A DNA stretch of 33,882 bases from Candidatus Muproteobacteria bacterium RIFCSPHIGHO2_12_FULL_60_33 (GCA_001785195.1 MFTB01000019.1:1-33882); one strand, 5' to 3'; positions 18,095 to 27,412 are shown, numbered from the stretch's first letter. Program-made: numbers and translations. The notes: a model not told the origin generated them from the letters alone.

Positions 18095-18958
18095 ATGCCG
18101 CTGAAAAAAAAGGTCGGCATTCTGCTCGGCATCGGCGTCGCGGCCGCCATCATTTTCGGACCGCTGTGGTGGCGCCCAGCCGTTCCCTGCGTGGCCGGCG
18201 ACCTGACGGCGCGCGCGCAGGCACAGGTGCCTGATAACTTGAAAGAGATTTATCTCGATGCCTGGAACATGCAGTTCGGCCTGGGTTCGGCCGCCATCGG
18301 CGGCTGGCAAGGTTTGGGCGACGCCATCGCCGTGGGCGGTCTGGCGTGGGTACGCACCACCCGTGCCGATTCACCGAAATATTTCGCGACAGTCAGCAAC
18401 CGTTATTTTCAATCTAACGGCTTTGTGTACATCCCGCTCGAGCGCGAGCATGAATCGAGCTTTCGCCTGGAGCAGGTCGCACCGCTTGCGCAGCTGTGGG
18501 AATCGTTGGCCAAAAAATATCCGCAAGGCGTGATGTTCAGTGGATACGTACGCCTGGCGCCACTGCGCATCATCGCCATCGCGCGACCGGCCATTGACGG
18601 ACGCGCCGTGCTCAAAAACGCGCCATCCTATTACACGCGCCCGATGGAGTCAGCCCAAGAGGCATGGGCCTATGTCGTCGGCATCGCCACGGCCAAGTCT
18701 ACGATCTCACGCACTAACCGTGCCTGGTTGTCGTCCCTGCTGGCGGCCCGCCCCGATCGTGCCGGCAACGGCGTGGGACTGGCACATGCGCTGTGGCTCA
18801 AATCCGCGCCCGCCGATGTTCAGTCACCCCCGGCGCGCGCGAACGTGAATGCCGTGGGTCAGCTCGTGGCGGATCAAACGACACTGATGGAAGGGGAACT
18901 CAAACTTTATCCCGTGACCCGCGCCAGCGGCTGCGGTGATGTCGCGCGCGCCCGTTGA
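18095..18958 (+). CDS. uncharacterised membrane-anchored protein
   Basis: 287 aa with one N-terminal TM (VGILLGIGVAAAIIFGPLWW). No confident family assignment. Confidence 0.65.
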   Translation: MPLKKKVGILLGIGVAAAIIFGPLWWRPAVPCVAGDLTARAQAQVPDNLKEIYLDAWNMQFGLGSAAIGGWQGLGDAIAVGGLAWVRTTRADSPKYFATVSNRYFQSNGFVYIPLEREHESSFRLEQVAPLAQLWESLAKKYPQGVMFSGYVRLAPLRIIAIARPAIDGRAVLKNAPSYYTRPMESAQEAWAYVVGIATAKSTISRTNRAWLSSLLAARPDRAGNGVGLAHALWLKSAPADVQSPPARANVNAVGQLVADQTTLMEGELKLYPVTRASGCGDVARAR

Positions 18959-18984
18959 GTCAGAGACTCCTAAAAATAAAGAAA

Positions 18985-19184
18985 AATGGACAGGATTAAC
19001 AGGATTTTTCAGGATTTACAGGATTAAGGAAGGTCTGATTAATTATGACTATTTGACGCCAAGGCGCGAAGGCGCAAAGAAAAACCCGGAAAAATAACTG
19101 AAAAAATCTTTGCGTCTCTGCGTCGAAAATTAATAAATCAGAGTTTCCTTAATCTTGTTTTTAATCCTGTAAATCCTGTCCATT
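18985..19184. repeat. composite nested inverted repeat: family A arms enclosing family C
   Basis: Outer arms aatggacaggatt...aggattaaggaa (18985-19031) and ttccttaat...aatcctgtccatt (19145-19184). Inner gacgccaaggcgcgaaggcgcaaaga (19055-19080) versus tctttgcgtctctgcgtc (about 19107-19124). Confidence 0.85.
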
Positions 19185-20405
19185 CTAATTCAGCGTACGC
19201 GAGGCCGGTAAGAGCACATACAGTTTTCCCCGGCTGCGCAGCGCGCCCGCCACACGCTCGGCGTTTTCGCCGAAACCGAGAAAAAGATCGGCGCGCGCCG
19301 GGCCGCGAATCGCACCGCCGGTGTCCTGGGCGAACACCAGCCGCCGATAAGGAATCAATCCACAATCCGGCGATGGGCAGGATGCACAAGTGTCGCGGGC
19401 GCAGGGACCCGCGGAAGCGACCAGGGAGGTATCGAACCACACCGGGCTTCCCAGCGGGATGAAACCCGGGTCCACCGCGATGGAGCGCTCCGGCAGCAGT
19501 GGCACGTTGAGCGCGCCCACCGGGCCCGGGCTGTCCGGCTCGCGCACGGCGAAAAAGACATAACTCGGATTACTGTTCAGCACCGCCTGCGCCTTGTCCG
19601 GGTTGGCGCTGAGCCAGGCGCGGATCGCCGGCATGGTTGCCTCCTCCAGTTTCAGGGCGCCGGACTCGACCAGCGTGCGTCCGATGGCGACATAGGGATG
19701 ACCGTTCTGGTCGGCATAACCGACACGCAGCATCTTCCCGTCCGGCAACCGAATGCGACCGGAGCCCTGGATTTCGAGAAAGAACAGCGCCACCGGATCA
19801 TCGACCCAGGCCAGCACGGCAGCGTCGGGCGGACGTTTGCCGTTGCCGATCTCGGCGCGCGAATAATAGGGCACCACGCGGTTACTGTTCAGTCGTCCGC
19901 GATAACGCTTGCCCTGCAGTTCCGGGTAAAGCCCGCCGAGATCCACCACCACCAGATCATCCGGCCGTCCGTAGAGCGGGTAACGAAAGCGATCGGTCCT
20001 GACCAGATTTCCTTGCAACAGCGGTTCGTAATAACCGGTGATGAGCCCGTCAGGGACGCCGTTGTTGCCGGCCACTTCATGCGCGCTGAAACGCGTCTCG
20101 AAAAAGGCGCGCGCGGTATCGTCGTCCGGGTCGGGAAACAGCGCTGCATCGGCGCACAGATCGCTCCAGCGCGCATCGCGCGCGGGCATCTTCTGGCAGC
20201 TGCTCAGCAATGCCGGCCACGCCTGCGCGAGACTGTCGTCCAGCCAGCCCGGCAGCTCGGTCCAGGAAACCGGTTGGCCAACACCGGGTATTCGGGATGG
20301 CGTGCTGAGGCAGGAAGCCAGCAGACAGGCCAGACCGGCAAGAACCAGCGCACCGGCGGTTTTTTTCGTGCGGGATGTCAGGATATGATGGCTCGCTTCA
20401 CACAT
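19185..20405 (-). CDS. mltA: membrane-bound lytic murein transglycosylase A
   Basis: Lipobox LLASC, GYYEPLLQG, YPLYGRPDDLV, FFLEIQGSGRI, VGYADQNGHPYVAIG, AQDTGGAIRGPARADLF. Confidence 0.93.
   Translation of the reverse strand: MCEASHHILTSRTKKTAGALVLAGLACLLASCLSTPSRIPGVGQPVSWTELPGWLDDSLAQAWPALLSSCQKMPARDARWSDLCADAALFPDPDDDTARAFFETRFSAHEVAGNNGVPDGLITGYYEPLLQGNLVRTDRFRYPLYGRPDDLVVVDLGGLYPELQGKRYRGRLNSNRVVPYYSRAEIGNGKRPPDAAVLAWVDDPVALFFLEIQGSGRIRLPDGKMLRVGYADQNGHPYVAIGRTLVESGALKLEEATMPAIRAWLSANPDKAQAVLNSNPSYVFFAVREPDSPGPVGALNVPLLPERSIAVDPGFIPLGSPVWFDTSLVASAGPCARDTCASCPSPDCGLIPYRRLVFAQDTGGAIRGPARADLFLGFGENAERVAGALRSRGKLYVLLPASRTLN
19371..19414 (-). repeat. element E copy 2, in-frame inside mltA
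   Basis: Coding strand CGCGGGTCCCTGCGCCCGCGACACTTGTGCATCCTGCCCATCG. Encodes AGPCARDTCASCPS within an apparent insertion. Confidence 0.65.
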
Positions 20406-20453
20406 CGCATGATTTCTAGCACGTCCCACTCCATCCTGCCACAGAACTGATAC

Positions 20454-21200
20454 TTGGAAGCGCTCGATCCGACTTTGTTCCTGTGGCTGCTCGCCCTCAT
20501 CGCGGTGGCGGCCATGCTCTATTCCTCCGTTGGTCACGGCGGCGCCTCCGGCTATCTCGCGGCGATGGCGCTTTTCGGTGTATCGGCTTCCCTCATGAAA
20601 CCGGCGGCGCTCGCCATGAACATCTTGGTGGCGGGACTGGTGTTCGTGCGCCTGTGGCGCGCCGGGTTTTTCAACGCCCGGTTGTTCTGGCCGTTCGCGC
20701 TCGGTTCGATCCCGCTCGCGTTTCTCGGCGGTGCGATACAGCTGCACGAGCGCGCGTATCAGTTTCTCGTGGCGGCCGCCCTGCTCGTGGCGGCGTGGCG
20801 ATTACTTCTTGCCAGCCACGAACCACCGACACGCGAAGCGCCGCACCCGGGAGTAGCGCTGCCGGTGGGCGCCGGTCTCGGATTTGTCTCCGGTCTGACC
20901 GGCGTGGGCGGCGGGATTTTTCTGAGTCCGCTGCTGCTGTTCCTGCGCTGGGCCAACATGCGTACCACGGCGGCTGTCTCGGCGGCGTTCATCCTGATCA
21001 ACTCCGTCGCCGGTCTGGCCGGCCTGTTTACGGCCGGTGTCACGCTGCCGCACGGCCTGCCCTGGATGATGCTCGCGGCGCTGTCGGGTGCGGTCGTGGG
21101 TTCAGAGCTCGCCGTGCGGCGGCTGGCACCGGTGCGGTTGCGTCAGTTGCTCGGGGTGGTGCTGGTCATCGCAGCGGTAAAGATGTTCATCACCGCCTGA
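20454..21200 (+). CDS. TSUP (TauE/SafE) family sulfite exporter/permease-like protein
   Basis: TTG start, SSVGHGGASGYLA and GLTGVGGGIFLSPLLLF motifs, multi-TM. Confidence 0.88.
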   Translation: MEALDPTLFLWLLALIAVAAMLYSSVGHGGASGYLAAMALFGVSASLMKPAALAMNILVAGLVFVRLWRAGFFNARLFWPFALGSIPLAFLGGAIQLHERAYQFLVAAALLVAAWRLLLASHEPPTREAPHPGVALPVGAGLGFVSGLTGVGGGIFLSPLLLFLRWANMRTTAAVSAAFILINSVAGLAGLFTAGVTLPHGLPWMMLAALSGAVVGSELAVRRLAPVRLRQLLGVVLVIAAVKMFITA

Positions 21201-21203
21201 ATG

Positions 21204-21288
21204 AACCGCAGATATACGCAGATTAATGAATGATGAACGCTGATTTGATTTATTCACACATCTGCGTCCATCTGCGTTCTAATTCATA
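21204..21288. repeat. family B inverted repeat between convergent genes
   Basis: aaccgcagatatacgcagatt (21204-21224) pairs with atctgcgtccatctgcgtt (about 21260-21278). Confidence 0.75.
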
Positions 21289-21298
21289 GAAAAACTCT

Positions 21299-23632
21299 TT
21301 AGGCCCCGGCGGCCATTTTAGGCGGTTCGGCGAACGGCACTTCGCCCTCATACGGCTCGGCGAAGCCGCATTCCTTGACCGGGCAGACCTTCTCGATGCC
21401 GCGGCGCTTGGTGGTCTTGATGGACAGGATCGGCCAGCCGCACTGCGGGCAGGGTTCCTTGATGGGCGGATTCCAGCAGGCATACTTGCAGTCGGGATAA
21501 CGCGCGCAGGAATAGAAAACCTTGCCGTAGCGCGATTTGCGCTTGAGCATGGTCGCCTGTTTGCACTCCGGGCACTCCACACCGGTGTCCGCTGGCTTTT
21601 CGAGCGGCTCCATGTGCTTGCAGTTGGGATAGTTGCTGCAGCCGATGAAGCGGCCGTAGCGCCCGCGCTTGATGACCAGGTTCGATTCGCATTTCGGACA
21701 CTTGCGGTCGGGCACGATCTCGGGCTCGTTCGAGGCACCCACGGCGTCGTCTACGTTGCGCGTGTAATTGCAGTCGGGATAACCGGTGCAGCCGATGAAG
21801 TAGCCGTTGCGCCCGAGGCGCTTGGCCAGCTTCTTGCCGCACTTGGGGCATTCCTCTTCCATCATCTCCACGCCGGGTCGGTCCACGGATTCCTTCTCCT
21901 TCACCTGATTCTTGAAATCGGTCCAAAAATCCTGCAGTACCGGTTTCCATTCTTTTTCGCCGCGCGAGATGGCGTCGAGGTCGTCTTCCATGCGCGCGGT
22001 AAAGTCGTAATCCACGTAGTGGAAAAAATGCTCCGAGAGGAATTTGTTGACCACGCGCCCGACGTCGGTGGGCCTGAAACGGCGGTTGTCGAGCGTCACA
22101 TACTCGCGGCTTTCGAGGGTATAGATGATGGAGGCATAGGTCGAGGGGCGGCCGATGCCGTAGGCCTCGAGCGCCTTGACCAGGCTCGCCTCGGAGAAGC
22201 GCGGCGGCGGTTCGGTGAAGTGCTGTTCCTTGCGCAGCAGCTTGAGTTCCACGGATTCGCCTTTTTCCATCGGCGGCAGCAGCTTCTCGTCTTCGACGAC
22301 CCCCTCCGGCGCATCCGCGGGCTTGTCGCCGGTGTCTTCCTGATACACCGCCATGAAGCCGGGCTTGACCACGGTCGAACCGTTGGCGCGGAACACGTTA
22401 CCCTCACCAGCACCTAGGTCTACTGTCACGGTGTCGAGCACCGCCGGCACCATCTGACAGGCGACGGTGCGCTTCCAGATCAGTTCGTACAGCCGCAGCT
22501 GGTCCGGCTTCAGGTGGCCCTTGATCGCATCCGGCGTGCGCGCGGCCGAGGTCGGGCGGATGGCCTCGTGCGCCTCCTGCGCATTCTTCGACTTGTTCTT
22601 GTACGCGATCGGCTCGTCCGGCAGGTTGTCGGGGCCGAAACGGTCCTTGATGACCTCGCGGATTTCGGCGACGGCTTCGTTCGCCAGGTTCACCGCGTCG
22701 GTACGCATGTAGCTGATGAGACCGACGACTTCGCCGTGGCCGAGATCCATGCCTTCGTAAAGCTGTTGCGCCGTGCGCATGGTGCGCTGGGCGGAGAAAC
22801 CGAGCTTGAGCGAGGCCTCCTGCTGCAGCGTGGAGGTGGTGAAGGGCGGGGCCGGGTTGCGGCGGCGCTGCTTCTTCTCGACCGACAGGACCTCCAGCTT
22901 GCCCTGCGCCTTGGCCTGCAGAGCGGTGTCAATTTCAGCGGCACGCGCGCCGTTGTCGACCGTGAATTGCTCGAGTTTTTCGCCGTTGAAATGGGTCAGC
23001 CGGGCGACAAAATCCTTGCCCTTGGTATTGAGGTCGGATTCGATGGTCCAGTATTCGCGTGCGATGAATTTTTCGATCTCCTCCTCGCGCTCGACGATGA
23101 GCCGCAGCGCCGGACTTTGTACACGCCCGGCCGACAGCCCGCGGCGCACCTTTTTCCACAGCAGCGGCGAGAGGTTGAAACCCACGAGGTAATCGAGCGC
23201 GCGCCGCGCCTGCTGGGCGTTGATGAGATTCTCGGATAATTTCCGCGGCTGCTGGATCGCATGCTGAATCGCGCTCTTGGTGATTTCAAAGAATTCCACG
23301 CGATGCACAGGCTTGTCGTCCAGCACATCCGCTTCCTTCAGAATTTCATGCAGGTGCCAGGAGATGGCTTCGCCCTCGCGGTCCGGGTCGGTCGCGAGAT
23401 ACAGCGCGTCGGCCTTCTTCATCGCCTTGACGATGGCATCGACGTGCTTTTTGTTCTTCTCGATCAGCTGATACTTCATGCCGAAGTCGTTTTCCGTTTC
23501 CACCGCACCCTGTTTCGGGATGAGGTCACGCACATGGCCATAGGAAGCCAGACACGTAAAATCCTTGCCCAGATATTTGGACATGGTTTTGGCCTTGGCC
23601 GGCGATTCCACCACAATCAGATGTTTTGGCAT
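21299..23632 (-). CDS. topA: DNA topoisomerase I with four C-terminal Cys4 zinc ribbons
   Basis: MPKHLIVVESPAKAKTMSKYLG, TDPDREGEAISWHL, SAGRVQSPALRLIVERE, ISYMRTDAVNLA, and repeated CPxCG...GCxxYPxC. Confidence 0.97.
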   Translation of the reverse strand: MPKHLIVVESPAKAKTMSKYLGKDFTCLASYGHVRDLIPKQGAVETENDFGMKYQLIEKNKKHVDAIVKAMKKADALYLATDPDREGEAISWHLHEILKEADVLDDKPVHRVEFFEITKSAIQHAIQQPRKLSENLINAQQARRALDYLVGFNLSPLLWKKVRRGLSAGRVQSPALRLIVEREEEIEKFIAREYWTIESDLNTKGKDFVARLTHFNGEKLEQFTVDNGARAAEIDTALQAKAQGKLEVLSVEKKQRRRNPAPPFTTSTLQQEASLKLGFSAQRTMRTAQQLYEGMDLGHGEVVGLISYMRTDAVNLANEAVAEIREVIKDRFGPDNLPDEPIAYKNKSKNAQEAHEAIRPTSAARTPDAIKGHLKPDQLRLYELIWKRTVACQMVPAVLDTVTVDLGAGEGNVFRANGSTVVKPGFMAVYQEDTGDKPADAPEGVVEDEKLLPPMEKGESVELKLLRKEQHFTEPPPRFSEASLVKALEAYGIGRPSTYASIIYTLESREYVTLDNRRFRPTDVGRVVNKFLSEHFFHYVDYDFTARMEDDLDAISRGEKEWKPVLQDFWTDFKNQVKEKESVDRPGVEMMEEECPKCGKKLAKRLGRNGYFIGCTGYPDCNYTRNVDDAVGASNEPEIVPDRKCPKCESNLVIKRGRYGRFIGCSNYPNCKHMEPLEKPADTGVECPECKQATMLKRKSRYGKVFYSCARYPDCKYACWNPPIKEPCPQCGWPILSIKTTKRRGIEKVCPVKECGFAEPYEGEVPFAEPPKMAAGA

Positions 23633-23811
23633 TCGTTTAACTCAATCACCACATTCAAAAAAATTTCGCGTCGCATGTATTCCGGCGGCTTTATTCGCGA
23701 CCGGATCGCGTCAGACCCGAATTGTTGTCGATAACAGGCAGGGCTTGTCAAGTCGCAGGCGCCGACAGCTGATCGGAAACGATTGGAACGGGGAACGAAT
23801 GATGATGTAAA

Positions 23812-24294
23812 TCAATGCAGATGGCCCTGCATCTCGTCGAACACCATGTCCTCGAGCATGTAATACACGTGCTCCTGTCCGGGCTGGTTGAACAGCACGA
23901 GCAGCATGACCCACTTGATCTGATCCAGCGCGATTTCATCCGTTTCCAACGCCATCAACCGGTCGACGATGACCTCGCGCGTGGCGGGATCGATCACGCC
24001 GCTGGCTTCCATGAAATGCAGATAGCCGCGGCATTCCTCGTCGAGCCGCTCCTGCTCCTTGGGCGCGTAGTGGCGTATGGCCGCGGACCTTGCCGCCGGC
24101 GGCTTGCCGGCGTTGTTCTCGCGCAGCGAGGACAAACCGTCCAGCCAGGAGAACGCCTTGCGGATTTCGCCGCGATGGAAACCGGCCTGTGTCAGCTCGT
24201 GGGTAAGTGCTTCCTGATCGGGATGGAATTCAGTGCCTTCATCCATGTAGTTTTCGAACAAATACATCAGCACATCGAAAACATTTTCTTTCAT
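23812..24294 (-). CDS. smg: Smg/DUF494 family protein
   Basis: MKENVFDVLMYLFENYMDE N-terminus, ECRGYLHFMEASGVID, and location between topA and dprA. Confidence 0.93.
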   Translation of the reverse strand: MKENVFDVLMYLFENYMDEGTEFHPDQEALTHELTQAGFHRGEIRKAFSWLDGLSSLRENNAGKPPAARSAAIRHYAPKEQERLDEECRGYLHFMEASGVIDPATREVIVDRLMALETDEIALDQIKWVMLLVLFNQPGQEHVYYMLEDMVFDEMQGHLH

Positions 24295-24322
24295 CAGTCG
24301 TTTGCGCCCTGCTTTCGTCGCG

Positions 24323-25483
24323 TCAGGAAATCCTTTGAACCTTGCCGCCCGGACAACTCGACACGAGTCCGTTCAACTCCATTTGCAAGAGCATGGAGGA
24401 AACGGCATCCGCCGTCAATCCGCTGCGCTCGATCAACGCATCCACAGTGACCGGATCGTGACCGATTTGTTGCAACAGCGCCGTCATCGACACGTCGAGT
24501 GCCGGCGCGGGTAGCGCGTTATCCGGTGCGACGCGGCGCGCCACGCTCGCAAGCGGGCCCAGCTCCTCGATAATGTCCTGCGCCGTCTCCACGAGTTTCG
24601 CGCCCTGGCGGATGAGCGCGTGACAACCGCGCGCCTGCGGCGCGTGGATCGAGCCAGGAATGGCGAACACCTCGCGTCCCTGTTCGGCGGCGAGCCGCGC
24701 GGTGATGAGCGAACCGCTCTGAAGCGCCGCCTCCACTACCAGCGTGCCCAGCGAAAGGCCGCTGATGATGCGGTTGCGTATGGGAAAATTCTCCGGCAGC
24801 GGCGGCGTGCCCAGCGCAAATTCGGACACGAGCACGCCGTGTTTGACGATCTCGTGCGCCAGTTCGCGATGCCGCGCCGGATACACGCGATCCAGCCCGG
24901 TACCCGCCACGGCGATGGTCATCCCGCCGGCCGCGAGCGCGCCGCGATGCGCGGCGCCGTCCACGCCCAGCGCCAGACCACTGGTGACGGTGAGCCCAGC
25001 GCCGGCCAGGCTTTTGGCGAAGGCCTGCGCATTTTCCCGGCCCATGGGGCTCGGATTGCGGCTGCCCACGATGGCGAGTTGCGGACTCGACAGGGCCCGC
25101 CGGTTGCCGATGAGAGAAAGCACCACCGGCGGGTCGGCGATTTCACGCAGCAGCGGGGGATAGTCGGGATCAGTCCAGACCAGCAGATGGTGGCCGGGTT
25201 GGTCCAGCCAGTCGAACTCGGATTGAAAGCTTTCCGCGTCGGGACCGTCGAGAAGGGCGTTGATGGCCTCGCTCTTTCCCGCCAGCAGCTTGTCGAGCTG
25301 GCCGCGGCCGGCGGAAAAAATATTTTCGATCGACCCGAAGTGCTCCAGCAGTTCCCGCTGCGTGCGCGTGCCCACGCCGGGCAGGCGGCGCAGCGTGAAC
25401 CACATCGCCAGGGAAGTGCGGGATAAATGTCGCCCTACTTCGTTCGTCTGGACATAAGAGTTGGGAGGTGGCGCGCCGACCAT
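24323..25483 (-). CDS. dprA: DNA-processing protein DprA; N-terminus uncertain
   Basis: IVGSRNPSPMGRENA, SGLALGVDGAAHRGAL, VAGTGLDRVYPARHREL, RNRIISGLSLGTLVVEAALQSGSLITA, FAIPGSIHAPQARGCHALIRQGA. Confidence 0.95.
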   Translation of the reverse strand: MVGAPPPNSYVQTNEVGRHLSRTSLAMWFTLRRLPGVGTRTQRELLEHFGSIENIFSAGRGQLDKLLAGKSEAINALLDGPDAESFQSEFDWLDQPGHHLLVWTDPDYPPLLREIADPPVVLSLIGNRRALSSPQLAIVGSRNPSPMGRENAQAFAKSLAGAGLTVTSGLALGVDGAAHRGALAAGGMTIAVAGTGLDRVYPARHRELAHEIVKHGVLVSEFALGTPPLPENFPIRNRIISGLSLGTLVVEAALQSGSLITARLAAEQGREVFAIPGSIHAPQARGCHALIRQGAKLVETAQDIIEELGPLASVARRVAPDNALPAPALDVSMTALLQQIGHDPVTVDALIERSGLTADAVSSMLLQMELNGLVSSCPGGKVQRIS

Positions 25484-25517
25484 GGCGCGCAGTCTACTCC
25501 AGGACGGAGGGATTACG

Positions 25518-26639
25518 TCAGGGCGTGATAACCGCGTCCAGCAGGTGCACCGGGCGGGTGGCCGTCATCACGAGCCCATAGCTCATTTTTTCGTAGGTAC
25601 GGAAAATGAGCAGCAGCCCGGATTCCTCGTCCGGCAGCTTGTAACGCTCGCGCGTCAGCGGGTCCTTGTGGGTGCCGACATGGCGCATGATGCGCAGCAC
25701 GTTGCCTTCCTCGATGCCTTCGCGCGCGCCGAGCGAGATGCCGACCACGGTTTGCGGACCGATCTCGGCCACGGCGTTCAGGGCCGAGACGATTCTTCCC
25801 TGCACCTGGGTCTTGGGCGCATGCGGATAGTAATAGGGCAGTGAGGCCTTTTTCGGGGCTGTCAGCAAACGGTCGGTCGGGATGATTTCCTGCTTGACCG
25901 CGGTCACCACGAGCTTGCTCGGGTCGCCCGTCTCGAGACGTTTCGCGTCGCCCAGATACAAGGCCTCGTAGGCCAGCAACTCGCCGGTATCGGGATGACG
26001 GATAGGCTTGCCCGGGCGGAAAATCTGGTAGTACTCCGCAGCGTCGTCCTGCAGGCCACGGGCGTAGAACTGGCTGCTGTCGCCGAGTGCGATGCGGTCA
26101 TCGAGCCCGGTGGTGATATAACCGGCCTGCTCGAGTTCATTTTCCTCCACCGCCAGCGGCCGCGTCAGAAACGGAACGATGGCGTTCGGGGGAATGGTGG
26201 GAATGGCCGCTTCGAGCGGTTCGCTGCGCGCTTGCGGGGAGAGTTTCACCGTACGGTCATCGACGCGCCGTTCCCCCACGGGCGCATCGGGTGCCTTGGC
26301 GGCCTCGGGCAACGAAGGCAAGCCCGACGCCTTGTCCTTGCGCTCCACGGTCAACACCGGCTTGCCATCCACCATGCGCAGCACCACCACGTCGCCGGGA
26401 TAAATCAGATGCGGATTTTTGATCTGGTCGTTGATCTTCCAGATCTTCGGCCAGTGCCAGGGGCTCTTGAGAAACCGGGTGGAGACGTCCCACAAGGTGT
26501 CGCCCTTGACCACGGTATAACGTTCGGGGTGATCGGGCTTGAGCTGAACCTCGTCCGCCCGCACCTGAACGGGAGCAGCCAGGAGCAGCGCAGTAATAAG
26601 AAGGAAAAAGCGGGTTCCCCGTAGAGGCTTAGGCGACAT
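25518..26639 (-). CDS. LysM domain-containing exported protein
   Basis: Signal peptide, RYTVVKGDTLWDVSTRFLKSPWHWPKIWKINDQIKNPHLIYPGDVV. Confidence 0.9.
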   Translation of the reverse strand: MSPKPLRGTRFFLLITALLLAAPVQVRADEVQLKPDHPERYTVVKGDTLWDVSTRFLKSPWHWPKIWKINDQIKNPHLIYPGDVVVLRMVDGKPVLTVERKDKASGLPSLPEAAKAPDAPVGERRVDDRTVKLSPQARSEPLEAAIPTIPPNAIVPFLTRPLAVEENELEQAGYITTGLDDRIALGDSSQFYARGLQDDAAEYYQIFRPGKPIRHPDTGELLAYEALYLGDAKRLETGDPSKLVVTAVKQEIIPTDRLLTAPKKASLPYYYPHAPKTQVQGRIVSALNAVAEIGPQTVVGISLGAREGIEEGNVLRIMRHVGTHKDPLTRERYKLPDEESGLLLIFRTYEKMSYGLVMTATRPVHLLDAVITP

Positions 26640-26764
26640 TCGTCCACATTCCGTGTAATCTGATGACGTTTTGAGTGTAGTCCATGCTTGGGCGCAACGC
26701 CAAGACTCCCAAAAGGCCAAATTTTGTTGTTATTCAGTGGTATCCGGACTGATAATAATCCTGT

Positions 26765-26793
26765 TTGACATGCAGTAAATCAGGCCCTATCTG
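26765..26793 (+). promoter_or_regulatory. candidate sigma70 promoter for def
   Basis: TTGACA at 26765-26770, 17-nt spacer, weak TATCTG -10. Confidence 0.4.
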
Positions 26794-26805
26794 ATCTAAA
26801 AAACC

Positions 26806-27309
26806 ATGACCATACGCCGCATCCTGCACTATCCCGACCCACGCCTGCGGCGCCAAGCGAACCCGGTCCCGGAAGTCACTGACGACATTCGCCGGCTGGT
26901 GGATGACATGGCCGAGACCATGTACGACGCACCGGGCATCGGCCTCGCGGCCATCCAGGTCAATGAGCCGTGGCGCCTTATTGTTATTGATATCTCGCAG
27001 ACGCGCGATCGGTTGCAGGTGTTCATCAACCCGGAAATCCTTTCCCGGGAAGGCGAGCAGGAACTCGAGGAAGGCTGTCTGTCCGTACCCGGCATCTACG
27101 AACCGGTCGCGCGCGCCCACAGCATCCGGGCGCGCGCGTTGAACCGCGATGGCCAGGCGTTCGAGATCGAGGCCGAGCATTTGCTCGCCTCCTGCATCCA
27201 GCACGAAATCGATCACCTCGACGGCAAGGTCTTCGTCGATTATCTCTCGCGCCTGAAACAGTCGCGTATCCGCAAGAAATTGGAAAAGCAGCAACAGTTA
27301 GCAATGTAA
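26806..27309 (+). CDS. def: peptide deformylase
   Basis: [35 protein letters not shown]. Confidence 0.97.
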   Translation: MTIRRILHYPDPRLRRQANPVPEVTDDIRRLVDDMAETMYDAPGIGLAAIQVNEPWRLIVIDISQTRDRLQVFINPEILSREGEQELEEGCLSVPGIYEPVARAHSIRARALNRDGQAFEIEAEHLLASCIQHEIDHLDGKVFVDYLSRLKQSRIRKKLEKQQQLAM

Positions 27310-27412
27310 TTTACAGGATTCACAGGATTTTTCAGGATTAACAGGATAAAACCAAAAATGAAAATTCTAATTCATAATCCTGTAAATCCTGCTTAATCCT
27401 GTTAATCCTGTC
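27310..27412. repeat. family A inverted repeat in the def-fmt spacer
   Basis: tttacaggattcacaggatttttcaggattaacaggat (27310-27347) pairs with ataatcctgtaaatcctgcttaatcctgttaatcctgtc (27374-27412). Confidence 0.88.

Noticed and set aside
21299-21900. Extra zinc ribbons at the TopA C-terminus
   Set aside because: Multiple C-terminal Cys4 ribbons are ordinary for bacterial topoisomerase I.
24080-24120. GCCGCCGGCGGC palindrome inside smg
   Set aside because: A GC-rich 12-nt palindrome within a coding region, without other copies or flanking similarity.
18985-27412. A/B/C repeats as a CRISPR array
   Set aside because: Units are short (8-10 nt), without unique spacers, arranged as inverted arms, and no cas genes are present.
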